NCBI GenBank assembly: GCA_012184525.1
Contig: WOFQ01000160.1
Location: 1 to 20,237 of the forward strand
Direction of reading: 5' to 3'
Origin: Xenoacremonium recifei
Taxonomy: Eukaryota > Ascomycota > Sordariomycetes > Hypocreales > Nectriaceae
Length of the DNA: 20,237 bases
The number at the start of each line of letters is the position of its first letter. Position 1 is the stretch's first letter. Below the pieces are notes generated by a model. The model saw only the letters and a list, made by a program, of their open reading frames with translations. It was not told where the DNA came from and ran no database searches. Below, one piece after another: positions 10,077-19,614 of the stretch. A program made the position numbers and the translations under genes.

Positions 10077-10132
10077 AGGGCGTCACATGGCACTGGACAG
10101 GGCGGCAGATGACATCGGGCGTCAAATGGCAT
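10077..10132 (+). promoter_or_regulatory. triple tandem 17-bp motif upstream of MetRS
   Basis: Three direct copies: 10077-10093 (AGGGCGTCACATGGCAC), 10099-10115 (AGGGCGGCAGATGACAT) and 10116-10132 (CGGGCGTCAAATGGCAT), each 16/17 to the consensus. Start spacings are 22 and 17 bp. They lie about 210-265 bp before the synthetase ATG. This is the densest cluster of the motif in the window. Confidence 0.75.
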
Positions 10133-10138
10133 CCGTTC

Positions 10139-10183
10139 GGGGCTAACCGTAGCTAGGGGCCTAACCATAGCTGGGGGGCTAAG
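10139..10183 (+). repeat. 17-bp tandem repeat, about 2.6 copies
   Basis: Copies at 10139-10155 (GGGGCTAACCGTAGCTA), 10156-10172 (GGGGCCTAACCATAGCT) and a partial from 10173 (GGGGGGCTAAG). It lies directly after the triple motif and differs from it in sequence. Function unknown; possibly another protein-binding array or a replication-slippage product. Confidence 0.7.
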
Positions 10184-10339
10184 AACTGCGACGGTAGCAA
10201 ACATGCAAGGAAAAAAAGAAACAAAAAAGAAACAGACGCCATGAGCGTTATCTCCATGATGTCCCTTTGACTGCGCACTATTCAAAAGATATACCTCCAA
10301 CAAGGCCTTACTGTTAAGATCAAAAATTGTCTCGCTAAC

Positions 10340-12830
10340 ATGACTGCCTTATCAGAGAAGATGCCACCGATTCTACCAATCGAAGGCAAAACGAACGTGC
10401 TTGTGACAGCAGCATTGCCATACGCCAACAACATACCTCACCTCGGCAACATCATCGGAAGCGTTCTATCTGCCGATGTATTCGCTCGCTACTCACGGGC
10501 TAAAGGAAATCAAACTTTATACGGTCAGTTCTCCGCAGCTCAAAATCTCGACACGGGGAGGAGTAGTGTCTATTGATACTAACCCTGCCTAAGTCTGCGG
10601 TACCGACGAGTATGGGACAGCTACTGAGACGAAAGCGCTTGAAGAAGGAATAGATCCCGACATGCTTTATATGCGGTATCATCAGATACACAAAGACATA
10701 CGAGCTATTCAATATCTCGTTCGACGTCTTTGGGAGAACTCCAACTCCTCAACACACAGAAATCTCGCAAGACATCTTTCGCAAACTCTGGAGAAATGGA
10801 TATATCGAGGAGTGTGAGACGTACCAGCCATACTGCGCGGTTGCGGCGCATCAGAGCTTTCTAGCGGATCGTTTCATCGAAGGTGTATGCAGTGTATGCG
10901 ACTATGTCGACGCCAGGGGCGATCAGTGCGACAAGTGTGGAAGCCTTCTTGACCCCTTAGAGCCGAACTCAGAAGCCAATGACGAAGCCAATGAGGATTC
11001 AACCGTCGAGGCTGTCGGCTGGCTTTTGAGACCCCGCTGCAAGCTGGATGGCTCTACGCCCCAGAGGCGGAAGACAAAGCATTGTTTCATCAAACTGGAT
11101 GAACTTAGACTGGCCTTTACAGATTGGTTCAGCTCTCAGAGCACAATTGGAGCCTGGAGCAATAACAGGCGATCGATCATCCAGGCTTAGCTCGATAAAG
11201 GACTAAAACCTTGTAGCATCTCACGCGATTTAAAATGGGGAGTACCTGTACCGACAGATACAACTGGGGAAGAGTATGCAAATAAAGTATTTTATGTGTG
11301 GTTTAAAGCTTGCATCGGTACGTGAACTGAGTTCAAGTCCATGCTTTTAATCATCTCACCGCTAACCGAGCTCGTTTGGCAGGCTACGCTTCCATCACCA
11401 AAGTTTACACTGATGGCGATAATCTCGACGGCAAGAAGTGGGAACAATGGTGGAAGAATCCTAACCAGGTCCAACTGCATCAGTTCATGGGGAAGGACAA
11501 CGTCCAATTTCATGCTCTACTCTTTCCAGGTTAGCTTAGCTTGTTATCCTGTCCAAATGAATTCCAATCACTGATAAACATAGCTTCACAAATTGGTTCA
11601 GGAGACGGATGGACAAAGATACATAGGATATCGACCACGGAGTAAGATTCTAAATCCCTTCGCCGTGTCAAATAACCTGACGCAGCAAACAGATATCTTA
11701 ACTATAAGGGAGGCAAGTTTAGCAAGTCCAGGGGTGTTGGCGTCTTTGGCAACCAAATCCAGGATACCGGTGTTCCCATAGATGTGTGGAGGTATGTATC
11801 ATGGCATCGCTGGTAGAACAACGGCCTTTATCGCTGACCTGCTAGGTATTATCTATTGGCCCGCCGGCCAGAGGTGAATATGGCCCATAATGCCTTTTGA
11901 GAAGCTGAGTATTAACCCTCTTCTAGACCTCGGATGCCGAATTTATGTGGCAGGAAATGGTCGACTGCAATAACAATGAACTGTATGTAAAGCCTCAAGT
12001 GCACATCAATTGCCTTAACCTAAGATCATTCAGGCTCAAAAATCTGGGTAATCTCTGTCAAAGAGGTAAAGCATTCTGCTTCAGTCGGAAAGTAACTGAA
12101 GAAGCTAACTAATCGAGGCAGTCATCAAATTCTGCCAGGTAAAGATGGATGCAATTGTTCCAAATTATACCGAAATACACAGATCAGTACTTGCAAAAAC
12201 ACGTTGAGCGGGTCAATGAAATTCTCGAAGAGTACAATTTTCACCTACAAGCTACGAGGTTAAAAGCAGGCTTGCAGATTGCAATGACACTGTCCAAGTC
12301 TGTACCCAAATCTCTGCATCATCAGGTGACCCGTATATGAAGCTTACTTCTTTATAGTCCCGGGAACAAACCCCCCCAAGATAACAAGGTTGATAGCCGG
12401 CTACTATCAGAAGAGCCTCAACGTTGTGGAGCTGTTATAGGAATGGCCCTTCACCAAATACATCTCCTGGCACATCTCTTGGCCCCGTATCTACCCAACA
12501 CATCGATTTCGATGCTGGGTCAGCTCAATGTCTCTACACAGACGAGAATTCCCGAGCAATGGGAGAAGGACGCCTTGAAGCCAGGTCACAAAATCGGCAC
12601 CGCAAAACACTTGTTTCGTCAAATCCTGGGGAGCAGGGTGGAAGAATTGCGTGATGCTTTTGGAGGGGACGAAGTCCGAAAACAAAAGAAGGAGTCATTG
12701 GCCAAGGCTGCCGAAGAAGAAAGCCGCTAAATTTTCTAAGAAGCTCAAGACATCAGGGAAAGAAGGCGAAGGACTAGTACCTAATACCATAGCAAATACT
12801 CCAAGCCAGGGGCCAGCGCGAGAGTGTTAA
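10340..12830 (+). pseudogene. second-copy cytosolic methionyl-tRNA synthetase, disrupted
   Basis: Class I aminoacyl-tRNA synthetase homologue. The start gives TNVLVTAALPYANNIPHLGN with the HLGN form of the HIGH motif; CGTDEYGTAT follows intron 1 (10524-10593, TACTAAC branch). The zinc-knuckle region has CSVCDY and CDKCGS. KMSKS appears as KFSKSRG. Introns at 11318-11382, 11530-11583, 11642-11692, 11792-11845, 11874-11926, 11983-12033, 12066-12121 and 12298-12357 restore the family sequence through NNNELLKNLGNL and the C-terminal anticodon-binding helices. Lesions: frameshift near 10695-10700; TAG at 11188-11190 where the family has Trp; frameshift near 12150-12180; and a shift in the Lys-rich tail near 12715 (stop 12728-12730, or 12828-12830 in the tail frame). 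The usually conserved Asp of WFDACIGY is Lys (WFKACIG). No single protein can be made, so I call a pseudogene. Its linkage to methionine-type enzymes suggests a former resistance copy (inference). Confidence 0.85.
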
Positions 12831-14417
12831 ATTAATATCAGAATAGTGAGGATTAAGAGCAGTCTGTTTAATATGGTTAAGCGGTATTTAACAATATCAA
12901 GGCAGATATTCCTTAGAGACGGCAGAGCATCTCCCATTTCGATGATAGAAATGAGGACCATGGCATGAGAGTATGCAATAATGTAGGTAGAGCTTGAAGG
13001 GAAGCCCTTTCCTTCATTTAAGCAAAAAATGAGCCCTAACCGGCAATTTCTGTGGTAGCAGTCTGATCTAAGAGGCCGTATTGAAACTGCATTTGCCGTG
13101 AGGAAAAGGAGAATGAGAATGCGATCTCCCTAGCGTGAAAGATATTTGGTCACTGGAAAGGTGTGAACGGATAGCTACAACCCCCCTAACTAATACTTAT
13201 TTATCCACTTCTGACCTGCTTCTCAACCTGTATGAGGCGAAATGTGTACTACTTTACCCACACGAAGTGTTTCACTTAAAAGTTGAGCATGAGCTTACAG
13301 TACTATCATGCCTTATGTGGTGCCTCTATCACAGTATCACAGTAGAACGACCAGATGAATAATATGAATCGGATTCATCGCGAAGTACAATTTCGGTGCT
13401 CTAGTTCTGCCCATTTTCCAGAAACTCCTGGTTCGCTGCGTTGAGTTGTGTGATGAGCCAAGTGCTTTCGCTATGGTCGCCTTATACCTTGTCAAGCATA
13501 AGCAAATTTATCTATGCTAATTAACATCAAATCATGGTCTTTTCTAGATGCTCTAGGACTCGCCTTCAATCGCATATCTCTCAAGCTCCAGTGCTTCACA
13601 TAAATTGCCTTTGAGTTTGTAAGTGGATATGAGGTTAGCTATGGCCAGAATCGTTGAAGGTGATAACAGCTGAGTACGTGTAGGCTCGTCCTAATTATCT
13701 GCAGCTCGAGGCTCTCGGAACTGCCCCATTGGCACTTAATGCGGGTTACGGATGCGATGTGACACATTGCCACCAACTCCGACAAATCATAATAATTGAA
13801 CGCCGCTCCTATATTTTCTGGGATTCGCCCTAATAACTCTCTTGCCTTGGGGTTTTTGCCTATTAATGCCTTAAGCTCTGCTTGGGTCAGAAAATTTCCG
13901 GATATTATCATCTCCAAGGTGGCCCATGGTTCTCTATATTAATTACAGCCGTCCCGCGTTCTGCTGTTCTTTCTGATTAGGAAGCTGGATAGTAAACATG
14001 AAGGAGCCTAACTCTCTGCCCGATGCGCTGTTTCGTGTAGTGAACTCTGGCTGACACTCCGCTGATAAGTCTTCGTTTCTTAGTCTCGAGTCACGGCAGG
14101 TTTCCAGAGCAAAAGGAACACTCGGGAACAAATTTGCACATAGTAGCCAGCCATTAGGCATCTCTTATTAACGATCTTAAGCCGAGAGATAGTCGGCAAA
14201 TAGGAGGTTTGGATAATTATAAAATCCGAAAGCGAGGCCGCTGGGACGCGACAGTCAGCAATACTGTATCATACAAAGGAAGCCAGATACGTTAAAGTGC
14301 GCAAATCAAAGGAACAAGAGATGCGATGGTGTGAGATCACTGCTCCTTATGAATCTTCAAGTTTATTGGTAATTGTTAGCAATACAGACAAGTAAGTATC
14401 ATTTCGAAACTTAAAAG
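12831..14417. other. gene-poor stretch
   Basis: No recognisable gene. Two adjacent minus-strand ORFs, 13639-13917 (92 codons) and 13943-14161 (72 codons), have protein-like composition but I recognise no family and no clear splice joins them. They may be relics or chance. Confidence 0.4.
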
Positions 14418-14452
14418 ATGTCATTTACGCCCTAGAAGGTGGCATATGACAC
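14418..14452. promoter_or_regulatory. degenerate inverted motif pair, acetyltransferase side
   Basis: 14418-14433 on the minus strand reads AGGGCGTAAATGACAT, the consensus with one base deleted. 14436-14452 on the plus strand reads AAGGTGGCATATGACAC (13/17). The outward layout (minus copy, then plus copy) matches the MFS and PLP-enzyme promoters but the gap is 2 bp, not 24. It lies about 0.9 kb before the acetyltransferase remnant, further than at the other genes. Confidence 0.45.
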
Positions 14453-15333
14453 CTCCCGAGGATAGCTGACGAACACTTAGGGGGTGGTTATTCAGAGTAG
14501 ATGATTTTGGGGCTTGGGTCAGATTCCATTGTTAGAAGAGAGAATTTCAAAGGGCTGATTAGGTACTCTAAATGAATCTATGCTGCCAGGGAAGCCCAGA
14601 TTCTTTCATTGAGCCCTCTGTTTGGGTCTACTTAATTCTGCTTTAATGGCCCTTTCTTGAAACTGATTCCTCTGGGTGTTTGGAGCTTTAGTTGTAGCAG
14701 CTTGCAGTTGGCTTTGGAGTTGCGTTTTTGAGTGTATTATCTAGTCACATCGATGTTCGATACGCCACTACTCCCATTCAACAGTAAGGTATAATATAGA
14801 TGCTCTGGATACAAATACAAGACCAACGTGGTGTGGTAAGTCTATACGAGGCAGTAATGAGCCCTCAATACCAGCAGAACATTAGGCAAGGCCATCCTCA
14901 CCATGAGCACACTGTATGCGATGGCACTCTAAAGGCATAAAGCGATTGCGTACTAGATTTACTCAACTAACCCATGCGCTCTCCGTATCTTCGGAGGCCG
15001 GATGCTGAGAAGGGAAATAGTGTCGCAAGATCAGCCCGCTTCCCTATTGTCTGCCTGAGAGCACTTTGAGTTAGTCTCGGGATGAGATTAGACAGAAATA
15101 TATTATCCACTATTGCTTTCGTCTCGTCTATTTCTAATCTACTGGGGCTCGGGCTGCTTGAAGCCAGCAGGTGCTGTTGCATCGGATTGACACCTGAGTT
15201 ATTACACGCCCTTAGCTGAAGTCGCCTCCTTTCGTTAACATTTTCAATCATCAGTCTTCCATCTCATAGTTCACGCTCTCACCTCTTCATTTATAGATTA
15301 CAACTGCTTGATATTTGAAAGTGAATAGATTTA
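14453..15333. other. gene-poor stretch before the acetyltransferase remnant
   Basis: A 94-codon minus-strand ORF (14967-15251) has no recognisable domain. Nothing else could be supported. Confidence 0.4.
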
Positions 15334-16887
15334 TGAACCACAGCGTAACGCATCATTTTCGACAGCCTTATCAATCTTACCTAATAGCCCATCGGTAAGC
15401 GATCCATATGCTACTCTCATTCCTGAGCAGCAAATAGCAGTTATTCCAGAGTTTAAAGTTGAATCTGGATTCACTCTCCACAACATGCCGATAGATTACA
15501 TGGCAAGCTCAATGAAGAGAGCAACAATGCCATGGTTATCTGCTATGCGCTTACTGGAAGCGCTGGTGTGAGCGATTGGTGAGATCCTCTACTCGGAGGC
15601 CCTGGTCAAGCTTTTGACAATTCGAAATTCTTCATCGTTCGTATGAACAGCTTGGGCAGCCGTGAGGTACTGCAAGCCCTGTCACGGCTAGGGATAGCGA
15701 CCCAAGCAAGGATCGATACGAATCCAAATTCCCGCTTCCCACTATTCGAGACAATGTGTAGTAAGTATTCTTGGATCAGATTAAGGCAGGAGTTTTGATA
15801 AGAAGTTGTGGGACTAATAGTTTATAGCCTACACAAACTCATTCCTTGACGGTCTAGGTGTTAAGAAACTTGGTTTCCTTTTTGGAGGCTCTCTTGGAGG
15901 CCTGTTCCTGCTTGACTGGGCATACTTCAGCGATGACTATATCCAATGCATCGTCCTTGTCGCCACCTCAAGTAGATATCGTGCCTGAGGTATCAGTTGG
16001 GGCGAGGCTCAACGACATAGTATGTATCTATGCTAACCCCAAGTACGATGATGGGTACTACCCCTTGAAAGACCTGCCTTCTACTGGCCTGGCGCGGCTC
16101 ATATGCCTACTCTGCTCACCTACCGAAGTCTCAATTCTTTTGAGTTAAGATTTGGACGTAGCATTCCCGATCCCTCGAAAGTTCAACCCGTTCGAGAGAC
16201 ATCCACGCCCTTCGGCCCCTGCAGAGGCGCACTTCCTTATCATAACGATGCTCATACTATCAATCAGTCATCTTTATCTTTAATAAAATAAAATAAAATA
16301 AAGTATTACTAATAGTCTTTCAGTTATGGAGTACTTACTTATTAGCTTTGCCTAATAATATTACGGATCCTCAGTTCCAGCAATAACATCCTTAATAGAG
16401 GTTATCTATTAGTTACATTACTTCTCAGCCCAGTCGTATCTATGATACCTAGCTCACTAACTCGTTAGATGGTTTGATAGTTACTATATTGCCATGACCC
16501 GTACGTTGGACGCGCATGTTGTATCGCCTGACTGGACAGATACTATCACCGATGCGCCAGCTATAATTCAGCAGCCTATACTTATCCTGGGTATTGATAG
16601 TGATGGATGATTCACCTCTGCTGAGTAGAAGGAAATTGCTCGGCACATTCTTGATTCGCGCTTGGGACGGATTGGTGTTAGACATTGCGTATATTCGGTC
16701 CATTGTGTCAATTGATGATTGATGATGTCTGTTCTGAGTTACCCCTGAAAGGTTTTCCTTTGGGTAATCTTAAGATCCCTGCTCAGCACGTGACACCCCA
16801 ACCTTCAACAATTAGCAGTCCAGATGTTTATGATGCATTATTATTGCAGTTTGAGCAAATCAAAAAAATAAGTACTTGCATTTCTTA
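15334..16887 (+). pseudogene. homoserine O-acetyltransferase (MetX/MET2 type), decayed
   Basis: The family makes O-acetylhomoserine from homoserine and acetyl-CoA (alpha/beta hydrolase fold). Segments follow family order: VIPEFKVESGFTLHN (about 15441), AMVICYALTGSAGVSDW, GGPGQAFDNSKFFIV, SPVTARDSDPSKDRYESKF, an intron at 15761-15827, the nucleophile elbow FGGSLGG (Ser codon 15890-15892), ISWGEAQRHS, NPKYDDGYY, LLTYRSLNSFELRFGR, QQPILILGIDSDG and DALLLQFEQI at the end. At least five frameshifts are needed (near 15497, 15668, 15847, 16024 and 16097). Stops: TGA 15580-15582, TGA 15986-15988, TGA 16608-16610, TAG 16626-16628. The catalytic His of the C-terminal GHDAFL motif is Tyr (16829-16831). 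The middle (about 16260-16440) is A+T-rich and unalignable. The first exon is uncertain. Clearly non-functional; the identification is secure. Confidence 0.85.
16281..16301 (+). repeat. (TAAAA)n microsatellite inside the acetyltransferase remnant
   Basis: About four AATAA/TAAAA units in a row within the A+T-rich, unalignable middle of the pseudogene. Confidence 0.6.
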
Positions 16888-17506
16888 ATAAGTGCGGCCT
16901 GAAATCATGGTCCTGGGTGGTGTCATTTCTCTACACTTCCTGTAACATCCTCTTGGGATTTGATATCTGTACTCGAGATACCATCAATCTGCTGTTTTAA
17001 CAGTAACAACTTCACGTCTTAGCGGAAGCTATCTCTCGAATTTGAGTTGTGTTGAATTTGAAAGCAACCGGAAATGAATTCTAGCAGAGTTCATTCACAC
17101 CCGCATACAAGTCGTAAGCGCAGTCCTGATAATAAAATGTCTAGCCATAAGGATAATGGTTCCAATTCTCCGCACGAGACATTCCATTTGCCCTAAGACA
17201 GAGAGAAGAGTCTTATCTAAGTAACAAACAAATCAAGCCCAAGAAGTTATTTCGCACCTTACATTTCTACTTTGCTTATCAGCTCCCCAATATAACTTGG
17301 TTATCCTTCTGAACTTGTGCACCATCCAACTCCGCACCTATGCTCAGTACGAAGCGATTGACCTACTGCTACTATATATCCGTGTTCAGGAACCAGGTCT
17401 ACAGGTCGATAAAACCAAGCGTTATGCTAAATGCTTTGATCTACACTATAAAAATGGCTGCTAATCATCTTAGAGAAAAGCTGCAGAGTAAAGATAGCAA
17501 GTATCT
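16888..17506. other. intergenic between converging pseudogenes
   Basis: Lies between the 3' ends of the acetyltransferase and PLP-enzyme remnants. Contains one half-match to the promoter motif (GGTGTCATTT near 16916-16925) lacking the GGGCG half. Nothing else seen. Confidence 0.5.
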
Positions 17507-19208
17507 CTATTCTGCTGCGGTATTTTTCTTCCGATCAGCCGCTTTGACTGCGATTCAAAAGATTGCAACCAGCGTGTTTGTATCTTCGAGCCCAACTGAA
17601 ATCCTGATCTGCGTTGGCTTCAAACCAAACTGGGCAGCCCAGTCCAGTCTCTTTTAATAAGCACACATTGTATAGGCAAATGCTAGCGTGAAGGGAGCAC
17701 CTAGGTGCACGCTCTTATATACGTTGAGGTTGTCATAAAAGATCTTTGTTGCGTCTAGGTCATCTAACTCGATACTGAAGACACAGCCATATCCGGGTGT
17801 GAAATCTGGCGTGTTTGGCCGCATGAAGCGTCTATAAATGTCTCCGGAAGAATTGACTGAAGGGTAGTGAACTTGACGGACGACGCTGTCCGGGTCTTCG
17901 GCTCGAGAACAGAGATATTCTATCACAGCGCTGGCGTTGCTGTTCAGCTTTGCCGTACAAACCAGATAATCGCGGCTGTTCTGTTCAATCGCGTTTGCAT
18001 CGTTGATATAAAACTCTGGCACGTAATGCTCATCGAATATAGACTTAAGCTCATCGTATTTAGGTGAGGCAGGGTTGAGAATAGCTGTCCCTCCAATGGC
18101 GTCGGCATACCCATTGAAGGACTTCGTGATAGAGGTGACCAGAACATCAGCCATTGCTATAACGTCAATGTTCGCCCAACTTCCAATTATGTCGTCAATA
18201 CCGAGAACGACATCGTACTCAGTCGCCAATCTACGGAGTTAAGCGATGTCTGGACATACAAGCAACGGATTAGCTGGGAATTCTACCCAGATGGCTTGTA
18301 CCTTCCGGCCCTTGCTTCGGCAATCTCGAAGATGGACCTCTAGGGCAAGAACATCCTCATCCGAGCCGAGTCCGAAGAACTTGCTTTCAGGGCCGAACTG
18401 TTCCAGTGTTGTGAGAGTATCCATAAAGGCCATTCCGAAGAGAACAGATGAACCTTGATAACGAGCAAGCAGATACCAGTGGGGTTTATAGATAGAGGCC
18501 ATGCCGGACTGGAATAGGTAGATATCATTAGTGGTCATCATTGGGGATAGGTTGGGGTGTAACGGCGCCCGCTTGAGGAGAGATAATACTCGTTGCCTCA
18601 AAGTTTCGTGTACCGGACCTTCAAATGCTGTCCTGTATGTTGCAGCTTCCGGAATGGAAATCGCTCTGAGCCGATCTAAATAAGCCAAATTGGCTTCGGC
18701 AAACCGAGAGGTAACACCGACACCAACAGTGCTCCAGAACCCGGCAACAACGCGATACTTTTCCAACGGGAAGATCACAGCCAAAAAGGGGTCCTTCGCG
18801 AAGAATGCACAGATTTCTAGCTCTTCAGCTCGAAGGGGCCGTTGGTCGATACCATCATCGCGCTTGCTCGAGGTGGCGTACTCAACACACTGCTTGGCAG
18901 ATTAGAGCGACGGAAAGAGGAGGCATGCCTTGCCAGCGGACTCAATGAATTCCAGAACAGCCGCCGAAAGCTATTCAAAATGCATTAGCTGAGTCGCTCT
19001 GGGTTGCTGATGTTGTTCGGCTTACCTGAGCGATATCACGATGCGGCCTTGTGCGAGGATAGGTATTCTTAAACTTAGCAACCATAGATGGAGCATCAGC
19101 CCCAAATCTCACTGCGTTTTCCCATTCCGCCCCCATATGCACAGTGACGGCATGGCGAGGGGCAGGCAGAACTGCCTGGCCAAATTCAGTCGTGATTTTA
19201 GTGGACAT
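17507..19208 (-). pseudogene. cystathionine gamma-synthase-like PLP enzyme, four in-frame stops
   Basis: Cys/Met-metabolism PLP family; members catalyse gamma-replacement on O-acyl-homoserine. Exon 1 is 19208-19026 (starts MSTKITTEFGQAVLPAPRHAV), a 55-bp intron spans 19025-18971, and exon 2 runs to a TAG at 17507-17509, 548 codon positions in all. The PLP lysine lies in TSITKSFNGYADAIGG (Lys codon 18122-18124), with the preceding IDDIIGSWANID Asp block typical of the fungal STR2-type branch. The C-terminus LDWAAQFGLKPTQIRISVGLED carries the family arginine-containing substrate block. Stops at 18902-18904 (TAA), 18239-18241 (TAA), 17654-17656 (TAA) and 17555-17557 (TGA) interrupt the frame, yet I found no frameshift. 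TAA in place of probable Gln codons would be C-to-T changes at CpA, as in RIP. Promoter motifs lie about 200-260 bp upstream. With the acetyltransferase it would form a homoserine-activation and gamma-substitution pair. Confidence 0.85.
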
Positions 19209-19410
19209 AATGGCTCGGCTTGGGTAAGTAGACTAGAAAAGCCTGTCAGGATTTTAAGCAAATAAGGCCACCGTTAAGTATTAAGTGTGAGTAATGAAAA
19301 ATGAGGGAGAGGAACAAGGGCAGAAACAAGATGGAAGTGATAAGTAATCGAGTTATCGGGTTTTGAGTGGCTTTTCAGCCAACCCTTAACGTAATAATGG
19401 TGGGGTGGAA

Positions 19411-19493
19411 GTGTCATTTGGCGCCCTGTTTATATAAACTCCGTGCTAGTAATGGTGTCAGATGGCATTTTCCATTAGCCAATAAAATGTGGC
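19411..19493. promoter_or_regulatory. inverted motif pair plus CCAAT box upstream of the PLP enzyme
   Basis: 19411-19427 on the minus strand (AGGGCGCCAAATGACAC, 17/17) and 19452-19468 on the plus strand (ATGGTGTCAGATGGCAT, 15/17), separated by 24 bp that contain TATATAAA. A CCAAT box lies at 19479-19483 and ATGTGGC at 19487-19493. They are about 200-260 bp upstream of the minus-strand ATG at 19208. The arrangement matches 5862-5944 in orientation, gap and the distance to ATGTGGC. Confidence 0.75.
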
Positions 19494-19614
19494 AAAGCAC
19501 ATTCTCTTTGACTAGCGGTTAATCTGAGATTAAACAAAAACCGTATAAGGTACAGTATTAAATATCCTAATTTATATGCCACTATTACAATAATCTGGCT
19601 ATTTTCCGACTTAA

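Noticed and set aside
17340..17657. 105-codon plus-strand ORF.
   Set aside because: It is antisense to the C-terminal coding region of the PLP enzyme, whose minus-strand frame matches the family through 17507.
18239..18241. Programmed stop-codon readthrough in the PLP enzyme.
   Set aside because: The context is TAA CTC rather than the known UGA CUA readthrough signal, and three further stops interrupt the same gene.
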